NCBI RefSeq assembly: GCF_001647025.1
Contig: NZ_LUKQ02000011.1
Coordinates: 1 to 47,070, forward strand
Reading direction: 5' to 3'
DNA from: Endozoicomonas atrinae
Lineage (GTDB): Bacteria; Pseudomonadota; Gammaproteobacteria; Pseudomonadales; Endozoicomonadaceae
DNA length: 47,070 nt
Positions 37,633 through 46,497 of this stretch are shown piece by piece. A program made the translations under genes and the position numbers. Under the pieces are notes generated by a model that was not told the origin of the DNA, made no database searches, and was given only the letters and a program-made list of their open reading frames with translations. Numbering within the stretch: the first letter of the stretch is position 1; every line of letters starts with the position of its first letter.

Positions 37633-38715
37633 ATGAAGACCAGTAGCGTGCTCTATCACCTTGTAACGGCAGTAATGCTTTTGTTTCCACTGCACCTGAT
37701 GGCTCAAGGGGGAAACCAGCCGGTGAAGCAGTTAAAAGTCCTGCAGTTCAACATCTGGCAGGAAGGTACAGAAGTTAAGGGCGGATATGACGCCATTATT
37801 GATGAGATCGTGCGATCTGATGCGGACCTGATCGCATTAAGTGAAGTTCGCAATTACTGGTTCCGAAACCTTCACACCCGGCTGGTGAACTCGCTGAAGG
37901 AAAAAGGCTACCAATATTACGGTGAAAAGAGTGAGGACACAGGCTTACTGTCCCGCTACCCGATCATTGAGCAGACCGCCCTGTACCCTGTGAGCTTTAA
38001 CCACGGTTCAATTACCAAAGCCAAAATAAAGGTCGATGGTCATACAGTAGCGTTTTACTCTGCTCATCTGGATTGGAAAAACTGCAGCTTATATCTTCCC
38101 CGGGGTTATCACAGCAGTAACTGGCGACAGTTGGATGCCCCCGTTGTGAACATAGAGGACATTCTCAAGGACAATAAAAAATCCAAGCGGGACGAAGCGA
38201 TACGGGCTTTCATCACTGACGCCAATAAAGAAAGAAGCGAAGGCAATCTGGTTATACTGGGAGGGGACTTTAATGAGCCCTCTCATCTGGACTGGGTTTC
38301 CACTACCCGAAACCTTTACGATCATCAGGGGCTGGTTATTCAATGGCCAACAACCCTCAGTCTTGAAGCAGCGGGTTTTCAGGACGCCTATCGAGAACAA
38401 TACCCTGATCCGGTTTCTCACCCTGGTTTTACCTTTCCATCAGATAACCCGGCAGTAAAGGTCAGCAAGCTGGCCTGGGCACCAAAAGCGGATGAGCGGG
38501 ATCGCATTGACTTTATTTTCTATGACCCGTCACAAAACCTGTCACTGAAAGATATTGTCATTATTGGCCCCAGCCGTTCCATTGTCAGAAACCAACGGGT
38601 AGAGGAAGTGAGTGATGATCCTTTCGTAGCTCCCGTTAATATCTGGCCTACGGATCATAAAGCGCTGTTAGCGACATTTGCTATGCCAGAGGATATAACT
38701 GCAGAAAAGCCTTAA
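37633..38715 (+). CDS. Secreted endonuclease/exonuclease/phosphatase-family protein
   Basis: A 360-residue protein with an N-terminal signal peptide (residues 1-25, ending HLMAQG). The EEP fold is shown by KVLQFNIWQEG, ALSEVRN (metal-binding Glu), an SAHLDW His, LGGDFNEPSHLDW near 209-221, and the C-terminal WPTDHKALLA. These are the catalytic residues of Mg-dependent DNase I/phosphodiesterase-type enzymes. It could be an extracellular nuclease, a phosphodiesterase or a sphingomyelinase-like enzyme; the substrate cannot be told. ATG follows AGTGGGGAAATGAG. It stands alone, ends in a shared terminator and is not obviously Fur-controlled. Confidence 0.82.
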   Translation: MKTSSVLYHLVTAVMLLFPLHLMAQGGNQPVKQLKVLQFNIWQEGTEVKGGYDAIIDEIVRSDADLIALSEVRNYWFRNLHTRLVNSLKEKGYQYYGEKSEDTGLLSRYPIIEQTALYPVSFNHGSITKAKIKVDGHTVAFYSAHLDWKNCSLYLPRGYHSSNWRQLDAPVVNIEDILKDNKKSKRDEAIRAFITDANKERSEGNLVILGGDFNEPSHLDWVSTTRNLYDHQGLVIQWPTTLSLEAAGFQDAYREQYPDPVSHPGFTFPSDNPAVKVSKLAWAPKADERDRIDFIFYDPSQNLSLKDIVIIGPSRSIVRNQRVEEVSDDPFVAPVNIWPTDHKALLATFAMPEDITAEKP

Positions 38716-38771
38716 AAGACAGTTATACGATAACAATGGTTTAAAATGTGCCGGATAATCAGGCAGACATT

Positions 38772-38800
38772 AAAAAACCCCACTCGAAGGTGGGGTTTTT
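38772..38800. terminator. Bidirectional rho-independent terminator
   Basis: AAAAAACCCCACtcgaagGTGGGGTTTTT: a perfect 7-base stem flanked by A and T tracts. It serves the convergent nuclease gene and the TonB receptor gene. Confidence 0.92.
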
Positions 38801-38837
38801 AGGTCAACCTCAGAGAATAAGGCCGAACATAATGGGT

Positions 38838-41033
38838 TTAGAAGTCATAACTCAGGCTAACACCCCAGTTACGACCAGGCTGAGTTCTACGATCAATGCC
38901 CTGATCATCTGCTGGAATACCGGTTACATCCTGGTATAGCCAGTACTTCTTATCAAAGGCATTGAACAGTCCACCACGAACCATCATGTTTTCCATTGGC
39001 TCATAGTACGCTGTCATATCTACGACGGTGTAGCTAGGCGCATCCATATTGTCTTTATTTTCTTCAGACCAGTCGCCACCGGTTTTGCCCGCTACGTGAG
39101 TAACATCCAGAGCACCACCCCACTTTTCACTGGGTGCATCATAACCAAGGCCGACAATCGTTGTCAGAGGTGCTACGGTGTCCAAGCTGCCCCCCGTATC
39201 CTTATTCTTACCATGTGCATAGGCAATGGAAAGGCGAGAGTACATGCCCACCGGCGCATTGAACGCTTCATCCAGATAAAGCATACCGGTAAATTCTGCA
39301 CCATAGATTTCAGCATTGCCTACGTTGACTTTGGTTACCTTACCATCAGGGTATGCAGGGTCGCTGGTATCTGTTCGCTCTTCAATAAAGTTGGTGTAGT
39401 CATTGTAGTATCCGGCCAGTTCAAGGCTACCGAACTGGTTTTCTGCACGAATACCCAACTCATAAGAGTTGCTCTCTTCCGCTTTCAAATCTGGGTTAGG
39501 CACCAATTCGTAACTGCCTCCTGTATATGAGTAGTACAGGTCCTGTTGCGTTGGCGCCTTGAAGCCCTGACTGAACTGGGCATAAGTACTGAAACCCGGA
39601 GTCCAGTGATAAACACCACCCAGCTTTGCAGTCACTGCATCATTCTTGCTCTCGGCGTAATCGCTATCACCGCCAGGCTTAGCCTTGAACGCGTCGTAAC
39701 GCAATCCCCCCGTAATCACAAGTGCGTCATCCATCAGGAACAGCTGGTCCTGTGCATAGATACCCCACTTTGTGGAATCCGCTTCTGGTATTTCTGGTGT
39801 CTTTGGCGTCGTCTCACCGCTATCCAGATCAGTATCGGTGTAATTCAGAGAGAAACTGTCTTTAGAGCCTGATACACCATACGTCAGTTGGTGCATTGAA
39901 GAACCAAAGATTAACTCTTTGCCAAACTGGGCATCAAACTGATAGCTATCATCCTTACCGGTGCGGTTGCGATTACGGTTCCCCTTGGCATCGGTATGAT
40001 CCTGAGTATCATGGTTACTCTTCACTTCCTGCCAGCTCAATTGCCAGTTCAAAGTATCAAACACCTGATTGCCAGCGAGCCACTCATGCTCAATACCCAC
40101 ACGTTTACGGGTATCTTCATCAAACGCATGGTTATTGGTGTATGTGTAGCCTGGCATCATTGTATGGCCTTCATTACTCAAGATGCGGCCTTCACCGTCC
40201 CGCTTGAATAATTCACCAGTAACACCGATGCGATGGTCATCATTGACCTGATAGAACAGTTTTCCAAGAACATTGTTCTGCGAATAGTTATAAGGGTTTG
40301 CCTGACCTCGATCCCTTCCCCAGGTATCAGCACCATCACCGTGAGTTGCTGTTTCTTTACCGTCGGTGTGGGTATAAATAAGCAGTGACTCCCAGTCACC
40401 GGAACGGTTTGCAAGCGTCAGGGTTTGCTTGAAACTCTCATCCGCACTGTTATAGCCGGTTTTAAAGCCAGCGTAGGTATCATCACCAGCACCTAAAAGG
40501 TCTTCAGGGTTTTTAGTGCGCATAATAACCGCACCACCCAGCGCATCACTGCCGTACAGGCTGGACGCCGGGCCTTTGTTGACTTCAATCGCAGCCAGCG
40601 TATCCATCTCAAACATGTTCTGGCTGAACTTCATAACGTCCGCTTTAACACCAAGCCCGGCATCATAGGAGACTGGCTGCTCAACGCCATCTACCATCAC
40701 CTTAACCCGGCTTTCACTCATGCCTCGAATAGTAAAACCACCGACACCAAAGCGTCCGGTTCCACCAACACTGACACCTGGTACATACTTCACAGCATCC
40801 TGAATATCGGTAACCAAGTTGGCATCCATCTCTTCAGAAGAAACAGAGGCAACCGAAGAGGATACATCTTCAATGTTCTGCTCTGTTCGCGTTGCGGAGA
40901 CAACCACTTTATTAAGGACTGTTGCTTTTTCTTTTCCGGGGAGGGCTGCTTCAGCCAGAACAGGAGAGGTTTGAGCAAGAGAAACTATGGCCATCATCAC
41001 AGCCAGCGCCAGCGTATTTTTTGAAAACTTCAT
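38838..41033 (-). CDS. TonB-dependent haem/haemoglobin-type outer membrane receptor 1
   Basis: A 731-residue outer-membrane receptor. ATG at 41033 (MKFSKNTLALAVMM) gives a normal signal peptide ending VLAEA; a TTG three codons earlier is less likely. A TonB box (VLNKVVVSATRTE) and a plug with VDGVEQPVSYDAG follow, then a 22-strand barrel ending in aromatic NWGVSLSYDF. FKAP and NPDL boxes typical of haem receptors are present, but the segment between them has no histidine, so its ligand may differ (haem protein or another iron source). A Fur box lies 150 bases upstream. Its signal peptide is closely related to that of receptor 2, suggesting a shared origin. Confidence 0.85.
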   Translation of the reverse strand: MKFSKNTLALAVMMAIVSLAQTSPVLAEAALPGKEKATVLNKVVVSATRTEQNIEDVSSSVASVSSEEMDANLVTDIQDAVKYVPGVSVGGTGRFGVGGFTIRGMSESRVKVMVDGVEQPVSYDAGLGVKADVMKFSQNMFEMDTLAAIEVNKGPASSLYGSDALGGAVIMRTKNPEDLLGAGDDTYAGFKTGYNSADESFKQTLTLANRSGDWESLLIYTHTDGKETATHGDGADTWGRDRGQANPYNYSQNNVLGKLFYQVNDDHRIGVTGELFKRDGEGRILSNEGHTMMPGYTYTNNHAFDEDTRKRVGIEHEWLAGNQVFDTLNWQLSWQEVKSNHDTQDHTDAKGNRNRNRTGKDDSYQFDAQFGKELIFGSSMHQLTYGVSGSKDSFSLNYTDTDLDSGETTPKTPEIPEADSTKWGIYAQDQLFLMDDALVITGGLRYDAFKAKPGGDSDYAESKNDAVTAKLGGVYHWTPGFSTYAQFSQGFKAPTQQDLYYSYTGGSYELVPNPDLKAEESNSYELGIRAENQFGSLELAGYYNDYTNFIEERTDTSDPAYPDGKVTKVNVGNAEIYGAEFTGMLYLDEAFNAPVGMYSRLSIAYAHGKNKDTGGSLDTVAPLTTIVGLGYDAPSEKWGGALDVTHVAGKTGGDWSEENKDNMDAPSYTVVDMTAYYEPMENMMVRGGLFNAFDKKYWLYQDVTGIPADDQGIDRRTQPGRNWGVSLSYDF

Positions 41034-41366
41034 TAATTTCAATCTGTACCAGTGTGGGCTTTGACAGCCACCAATATTGCTATTCTGACAGCCGACAATG
41101 ACCGCCTACTTCTTCTGATCCTCATGCCAAAAATAAGCAATGAGAATAAACAATATCGGCATCATAATTATAAAAACTATCAAATGCAAATCATTATCAT
41201 TTAGTTTGATATTTGCGCAGATCTGCCTGACATCCCTTCCAGGCCGGCTGGTAATCAGACGAATAGCATATTAAGACTGTCGTTTTATAGGCGTTCCTCC
41301 CTGTTTATTTTTCTCTTTTCCAGCAAAAACACTTAAGCGAATTCGACACATTTGTTGTGGCAGAGG
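41034..41366. other. Intergenic region between the two receptor genes
   Basis: 333 bases. Contains the promoter and Fur box of receptor 1 and the 3' flank of receptor 2. No gene or terminator is recognised. Confidence 0.6.
41184..41202 (-). promoter_or_regulatory. Fur box upstream of receptor 1
   Basis: ATGCAAATCATTATCATTT matches the Fur consensus (GATAATGATAATCATTATC) in most positions. The same 19 bases recur at 43740-43758 before receptor 2. Iron repression is expected. Confidence 0.85.
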
Positions 41367-43448
41367 TTAGAACATGTATCGAAGGTTCAGGCGATAGCTG
41401 CGACCGGGTTGATACAGTTCCTGCCAGGCAACGCGATAGTATTTATCTGCAGCGTTCTTAATCGTAAAATCAGCTTTCAGTCCTTTCAGGCTTCCAGAAG
41501 CCGGCTCATAACTCGCATAAAGATCCACCAGGTCATAGCCTTCATACTGGCTAACGGTATTATCTGGATCGACCCTGTTCTGATCATTCACATGCGTATA
41601 TCGTGTCCCTACTTTTACATCGCCCTGGAAAGCCAGGTAGGCCAGATCAGCTACGATCTTATCCGCTGGAATATTATCCAGTGCCAGACCTGTACTTTTG
41701 TCCTTGCCACGGGTCTGGCCATAAGAAAGTCCGGCTTCAACATTTTGGATACGATACTTTCCTGCTATTTCAAAACCTTTAAGTTCAGCATCTTCAACAT
41801 TGATCCACGTTGTCTTACTGTCGATCAATTGTCCAAACACCAGCTGAGGATCATAGGTAATTTGATTGATAAAATTGTTTACATCATTTTGGAAAAGGCT
41901 GGCATTCAGCTTAAGTTCATCGCCCCCGAGGATTTCATTAAACTCCATACGGGCAGATAGTTCTTTATTCTTTGCTTCTTCTGGCTTCAAATCCGGGTTT
42001 GGAACAAATTCATTTTTGAAGAATGGCCCCATGGAAAAGTGTGTACCTGTTGAAAACATCTCTTCCATGCCTGGTGCACGAAACGCTTCATTATAACTTG
42101 CGGTCAGAGTAAGCCATTTATTCGCAGACCAGATAACCCCCACAGAAGGAGACAATGCCTGATCGGTTTGTTTCTTGTTCGTTACATCCGAATTTGACCG
42201 ATTGTCTTCTGAAGAAAAATGGTCATAACGAACGCCAGCCTGCAGTGTCCAGTCCCTGGCAAGCGGCATACTTCCCTGGATAAAACTTCCCATGGTCGTA
42301 GACTGCCCATCCAGGCCTTCAGGTCTGGAGTCTGAAGCACCGCCTGTGGTATCACGAACGGTCGTAATCTTGTTCTGGTAAGCATCTAACCCATAAACCA
42401 GTTCAATAGTGTTAACCATGGAAAGGTTAGTTAGAGCCAGGCCATTCGTTTTATAACGCGTATCGTCTTTCTGACCTTGAGAAATACGATCTTCTTTATA
42501 ACGAGTGTCGTTGTAAAACAGCTGCAACTTACCATCAATTAATTCACTTTCAGGGTCAAACAACCAGGCAGCGGAAAGGTTTGAGCTTTTCGAGTCTCTT
42601 TCCACCAGTGGCGAAGAGGTACCTTCATTTGCAGCAGGGTTACTCGGAACCAACCCGTTATACAGTAAGTGCTGGGCTTTGAATTCAAAACGACTATCGT
42701 TGTTTACATCCCAACCCAGTTTAGCCATACCTCCCTGCTCTCTGGATCCGGAGTTTTCTAAATCCTGGCCATTACCCAGCTCATAGTTTTCACCATCGTT
42801 GTAGTAACCATTGAGCAACCAGTCAACATCTCCCTGTATTCCATACACTGCACCACTGGTCAATGAACGACTGTTATTGCTGTGGTAACCCTGAGAAACA
42901 TAGCCACCCAGAGTTTTACCGTCTTCTAAAAGGTCCTGAGCATCCTTTGTGTTCTGAACAACAACACCTCCAATAGCACCGGACCCCCACAGGCTGCTTG
43001 ATGGGCCTTTAACAACTTCAACCGATTTCAGTAATTCAGGGTCAGTAAAATACGTTCCGCGGTGACCATTAGAGAAATTCTGTCGGGCGCCATCAACCAC
43101 CTGAAGAACACGAGTACCGCCAAGGCCACGAATATTAATTCCCTGAGCACTGCCCCTTGGGCCACCAGTCACTGATACATTGGGTAGATATTCCATTAAT
43201 TCCGGCACTGATGAAGCCTGTTGCTGTTCAATTTCTGCCTGATCAATCACTTCAATACTCTGGACGACATCAGAATGATCTTTTTCCGCCCTGGTTGCAG
43301 TGACTGTCACCTGCTTCAATAAAACGGGTTTTGATTTAGCTTTATTTTCCTTCTCTGCCACTTCTTCAGCAAAAGCGACCTGAGTAGAAGCAAGAGAAAC
43401 CGTAGCGGCCATCACCGCCAGAGCCAGCGTGTTTTTCGGGAACATCAT
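41367..43448 (-). CDS. TonB-dependent haem/haemoglobin receptor 2 (HutA/HmbR-like)
   Basis: A 693-residue receptor with a signal peptide ending QVAFAEE and a TonB box VTVTATRAEK. The plug domain includes IRGLGGTRVLQVVDGARQNF. The barrel has the FRAP box (AFRAPGMEEMF), a histidine a few residues later (GTHFSMG) and the NPDL box, the arrangement known for haem-binding HemR-type receptors. The C-terminus ends RLNLRYMF. ATG 43448 is immediately followed by a second ATG. A Fur box is 292 bases upstream; a 160-base repeat is inserted between the two. The TonB-ExbBD system encoded downstream probably energises it. Confidence 0.88.
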   Translation of the reverse strand: MMFPKNTLALAVMAATVSLASTQVAFAEEVAEKENKAKSKPVLLKQVTVTATRAEKDHSDVVQSIEVIDQAEIEQQQASSVPELMEYLPNVSVTGGPRGSAQGINIRGLGGTRVLQVVDGARQNFSNGHRGTYFTDPELLKSVEVVKGPSSSLWGSGAIGGVVVQNTKDAQDLLEDGKTLGGYVSQGYHSNNSRSLTSGAVYGIQGDVDWLLNGYYNDGENYELGNGQDLENSGSREQGGMAKLGWDVNNDSRFEFKAQHLLYNGLVPSNPAANEGTSSPLVERDSKSSNLSAAWLFDPESELIDGKLQLFYNDTRYKEDRISQGQKDDTRYKTNGLALTNLSMVNTIELVYGLDAYQNKITTVRDTTGGASDSRPEGLDGQSTTMGSFIQGSMPLARDWTLQAGVRYDHFSSEDNRSNSDVTNKKQTDQALSPSVGVIWSANKWLTLTASYNEAFRAPGMEEMFSTGTHFSMGPFFKNEFVPNPDLKPEEAKNKELSARMEFNEILGGDELKLNASLFQNDVNNFINQITYDPQLVFGQLIDSKTTWINVEDAELKGFEIAGKYRIQNVEAGLSYGQTRGKDKSTGLALDNIPADKIVADLAYLAFQGDVKVGTRYTHVNDQNRVDPDNTVSQYEGYDLVDLYASYEPASGSLKGLKADFTIKNAADKYYRVAWQELYQPGRSYRLNLRYMF

Positions 43449-43489
43449 TGTCTTTCTGTACCAGTGTTAGTGTTATCAGCAAGCGGGAA

Positions 43490-43649
43490 ATACCAATTAA
43501 ATTTTCTAAACCCGTTGTGAGCATGGTGATCCGGGTAGAAAGGCAAGGCAAAGTGACGAGTCATAGCCGAAGCTATGGCAAGGAGCTTTAACGTAGCACT
43601 TCTGCCCGGATCAACAGCGCAATAGGGATTTAGAAAATGCAATTGGTAT
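43490..43649. repeat. Approx. 160-base repeat with terminal inverted repeats, copy 2
   Basis: Ends ATACCAATTAAATTTTCTAA and TTTAGAAAATGCAATTGGTA are inverted repeats. Inside is ggcaaggcaaagtgacgag-tcatagccgaagctatggc. Same plan as 31163-31323. It sits between the Fur box and the receptor-2 start, so it must be transcribed as part of the leader or has moved the promoter. Confidence 0.75.
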
Positions 43650-43739
43650 AACAACCCTGTCTGTTTTTTTATTTTTACGCTTCGGTAATGAGGGTTCCGA
43701 AGCAGTAGTGGGCGCCATCATATTGCCTATTTATACTTA

Positions 43740-43758
43740 ATGCAAATCATTATCATTT
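43740..43758 (-). promoter_or_regulatory. Fur box upstream of receptor 2
   Basis: ATGCAAATCATTATCATTT, identical to the box before receptor 1. The identity extends two further bases (AG). Confidence 0.85.
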
Positions 43759-43929
43759 AGCTTTGTATAAATATTTATATATCGAAAGGGAAATGACGGT
43801 TAGAAGACTCTGGTTTTCAGGGAGTTGGGTTATCGTTTGTTCATCAGGGGTAGTGAATTAACGAACGCTATCATTCAGAGATTTAGAAGTTTGATAGCCA
43901 GCATTGAATTTATGAACGACGGATAGTCT

Positions 43930-44337
43930 TTATTTTTTACACTCATTTTTACCCAGAATTGGCCCTAAGCGGCGGGATAAACCGTGACGATTTTTCGCAA
44001 ACAATGAGTAGCCTATGTCGGCAATACAGGCGACACCCGGCCAGCGCAGAGGGGCAACAAAACAGCCCATACCCACAGCTTCCCAGGCAGCCAGCGTGGC
44101 ATCAACACCTTTAACTATACGACCATCGGCCAATTTCGCATGAATAAACCGATCCAGCTCTACTACGTCAAATTCCGGATATTTTTCCTGAAAACCATCC
44201 TGCCTGATATCAACCAGCTTTAGCAGTCCATTTCTGTTCTTTTTGGACAGGTGATCGATTTCACGCATGCACAGAGGACAATCCCCATCGTAGAACAACG
44301 TAACTGGCAGTGAAATTTCTTCTCTTTTTAGCGCCAT
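43930..44337 (-). CDS. DCC-family (DUF393) thiol-disulfide oxidoreductase-like protein
   Basis: A 135-residue protein with the family's D-x-x-C-x-x-C signature in FYDGDCPLCMREI near the N-terminus and the conserved second half (VKGVDATLAAWEAVG). The family is thioredoxin-like but its role is unknown. ATG at 44337 is preferred; a GTG four codons earlier (44349) is also open. It is divergent from tonB and shares the Fur box between them, so it is likely iron-regulated. DUF393 genes often accompany electron-transfer or membrane functions, which does not define it further. Confidence 0.8.
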   Translation of the reverse strand: MALKREEISLPVTLFYDGDCPLCMREIDHLSKKNRNGLLKLVDIRQDGFQEKYPEFDVVELDRFIHAKLADGRIVKGVDATLAAWEAVGMGCFVAPLRWPGVACIADIGYSLFAKNRHGLSRRLGPILGKNECKK

Positions 44338-44469
44338 AACCGTAACCACCGAAAATGAATGACTTTTAATGAATTAAAGAGTCTTAAATAGGTGTTTTTT
44401 TTGGATTCTTACGGCCCAGATAGTGCTCCAGATCAAATGATCAACGGATATTACTAATTAGCACAAATA

Positions 44470-44488
44470 ATGCGAATTATTATCATTT
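44470..44488. promoter_or_regulatory. Fur box between the DCC gene and tonB operon
   Basis: ATGCGAATTATTATCATTT resembles the two receptor boxes and the Fur consensus. It lies 81 bases before tonB and about 130 before the divergent DCC gene, and can control both. Confidence 0.8.
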
Positions 44489-44568
44489 AGGTTATTGAAC
44501 ACATTTTATGCTTCGAGTAACCTACGCCCCTGTTATTAGGTCGATTAACACTATAACTGTTCCTGGTC

Positions 44569-45267
44569 ATGCCTAAAAAAGCCTTATTCACATTGCTGAT
44601 CTCCATTGCGACCCACGTGGCCGTCGTGGTTGCGCTGGACCACCAGGAATCTGAGCCCAGAACCGTCCACATGGGTTCTATCCAGGCACCGGTTTCCCTG
44701 AGTTTTTCAACGGTCAGTCAACCTAAACCACCAGTCGAGGAGCCGGTTGTTAAAGAAGAACCCAAGCCTGAGCCTGAACCAAAGGTCGTCCAGAAACCCA
44801 TAGAGAAGGCCAAGCCTGTTCTTAAAAAGAAAGAACCCAAACCTGAGCCTGTAAAGAAAAAGCCAAAAAAAGTGGTTGAAAAGCCCAAACCGGTTAAGAA
44901 GAAAGAGTCTGAAGTGACAGAGCCTGCAGAGCCAGTAATGGAGAAAACCGTTACGGAAAAGAGCCAGTCTCCAGGTCTGAGTAATGAACCCGTGATGGTG
45001 ACTGAGCCGGAAATCCGTGACTGGGTAGAGCCTCGTTATCCAAAACTGGCTCAGCGAAGAAATCAGCAGGGCGTGGTTATGCTGGATGTGATTGTTGATG
45101 AACGTGGTAATCCGCTCACCATCGACATTCTTGAGTCGTCCGGTTACCCCGTTCTGGATAAGGCAGCCATTGATGCCGTTAAGCGCTGGTCATTCAAGCC
45201 AGAGCAACGTAATAGCCGATTTGTGAAATCCCGGGTACATATCCCCGTCGCATTTGAAATCAGTTGA
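44569..45267 (+). CDS. tonB: TonB energy-transducing protein
   Basis: A 232-residue TonB. An N-terminal membrane anchor (LFTLLISIATHVAVVVAL, with the conserved His in the SxxxH pattern) is followed by a long Pro/Lys/Glu-rich spacer (residues 50-130, repeats such as EPKPEPEP and KKPKKVVEK). The C-terminal TonB domain contains EPRYPKLAQRRNQQGVVMLDV and the ESSGYPVLDKAAIDAVKRWSF motif. It transmits the proton-motive force from ExbB-ExbD to the receptors. First gene of tonB-exbB-exbD-hutB, as in Vibrio haem operons, and behind a Fur box. Confidence 0.93.
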   Translation: MPKKALFTLLISIATHVAVVVALDHQESEPRTVHMGSIQAPVSLSFSTVSQPKPPVEEPVVKEEPKPEPEPKVVQKPIEKAKPVLKKKEPKPEPVKKKPKKVVEKPKPVKKKESEVTEPAEPVMEKTVTEKSQSPGLSNEPVMVTEPEIRDWVEPRYPKLAQRRNQQGVVMLDVIVDERGNPLTIDILESSGYPVLDKAAIDAVKRWSFKPEQRNSRFVKSRVHIPVAFEIS

Positions 45268-45301
45268 ATTTATAGACGTCAGATACTTAGCAGGTAACGC
45301 C

Positions 45302-46060
45302 ATGTTGACAGAACATCTTGCATCACTGGGGATCATGGCCTGGCCATTACTGATCACCTCTTGCCTTGGACTGGCCATGATTCTTGAGCGGCTGGTGAGC
45401 TATGCCCTGCTGCCTTCAATGAACCGCAAGGGACTGACAGAGCTGTTTAATGAAGTCCGTCAATGCTGTGGCTGCGAAAAGCACGCTGAAAGCAAGAGCA
45501 ACCTGTGCCAGAACCTCTGCAAAGGCAAAGGCATTCGTCAGGGTGTCGCAGTCCTGCTCAGTCACAACACCTGTGAAAAGTCGGTGCGTGAAGAAGTTGC
45601 CGGTCTTTGGCTGCTCAAACAGAAGCGTAGCCTGAATGCCTGGCTGAAGCCGCTGATGCTGATTGGTGTGCTTGCCCCAATGCTGGGTCTGCTGGGTACC
45701 GTACTGGGCATGATCGATATGTTCCGTGATATCGCCGCCGCTGCCGGTCCAGTTACTCCAGACATTCTGGCCGCTGGCCTCTGGCAGGCGATGTTCACAA
45801 CCGCATTCGGTCTGATTATTGCGATTCCAGCCCTGGCTGCTGCACACGGCTTTGGTGTCTGGGCCAACCATTATCTTTCTAAACTGGAGTTTGCCCTGAA
45901 TCACACCAACCTGCTTCTGGAAGGTCTGACGATGGACGACGATGGTTTAGCAACCACACCTTCAGCATCGACGGTTAAAGATTTTACGGTAAAAAAGGAT
46001 AGTGCCAGCTCACAAACTGGCCTCCCTGAAATCATCGATGCCGGAGCGGTAGCGGCATGA
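45302..46060 (+). CDS. exbB: ExbB proton-channel subunit with cysteine-rich loop
   Basis: A 252-residue MotA/TolQ/ExbB protein with three membrane segments (about 12-35, 130-155 and 175-205). The conserved LGLLGTVLGMIDMF and LAAGLWQAMFTTAFGLIIAIPALA motifs are present. The cytoplasmic loop has an unusual cysteine cluster: C55, C56, C58, C69, C73 and C91. ATG at 45302 behind AGCAGGTAACGCC is chosen; an earlier in-frame ATG at 45254 lies in the tonB end. It starts 34 bases after tonB and overlaps exbD by four bases. Works with ExbD and TonB. Confidence 0.93.
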   Translation: MLTEHLASLGIMAWPLLITSCLGLAMILERLVSYALLPSMNRKGLTELFNEVRQCCGCEKHAESKSNLCQNLCKGKGIRQGVAVLLSHNTCEKSVREEVAGLWLLKQKRSLNAWLKPLMLIGVLAPMLGLLGTVLGMIDMFRDIAAAAGPVTPDILAAGLWQAMFTTAFGLIIAIPALAAAHGFGVWANHYLSKLEFALNHTNLLLEGLTMDDDGLATTPSASTVKDFTVKKDSASSQTGLPEIIDAGAVAA

Positions 46061-46497
46061 TTCGCATCAACGATATTGATGAAACCAGTGCATCACTCTC
46101 CATGGCGGATCTGACGCCGCTGCTGGATGTAGTGTTTATCGTCATGGTGTTTCTGCTGTTCACAGCCAATGTACAGACACTGAGCCTGCCGGTGGAACTG
46201 CCTCAGGCGACCCAGCAGGAAGTCCCGTTAACCACGGCGCCAAAAACGCTGACGGTCAGTATTCTGGAACAAGGCGAGCCCTGGGCTATTGGCGAACAGA
46301 AGTTCGATCAGTGGGAAGTATTTGCTACGTCGCTGCTGGAAAAGGTCAAAGAAGCTCCCGACACCACAGTACTGATTGCCGGTGATAAAGATGCCCCTCT
46401 GGGCAACCTGGTTAAGCTGATGATGTTTTTGAGCCAGCACAAGATTGAGGCTGCGCAAGTGTTGATGGAACAAGAAAATGGAAAAGGCGACTCATGA
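46057..46497 (+). CDS. exbD: ExbD biopolymer transport protein
   Basis: A 146-residue ExbD with one N-terminal membrane helix (about residues 23-45). The proton-relay Asp is in DLTPLLDVVFIVMVFLLF, followed by a periplasmic domain. ATGA overlaps with exbB upstream and hutB downstream indicate coupled translation. Length is typical. Confidence 0.93.
   Translation: MIRINDIDETSASLSMADLTPLLDVVFIVMVFLLFTANVQTLSLPVELPQATQQEVPLTTAPKTLTVSILEQGEPWAIGEQKFDQWEVFATSLLEKVKEAPDTTVLIAGDKDAPLGNLVKLMMFLSQHKIEAAQVLMEQENGKGDS

Larger units (their letters stand above)
43449..43929. other. Intergenic region upstream of receptor 2
   Basis: 481 bases with no gene. It holds a 160-base palindromic-end repeat (43490-43649) and a Fur box (43740-43758). 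The rest is AT-rich and may contain the promoter. Confidence 0.6.
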
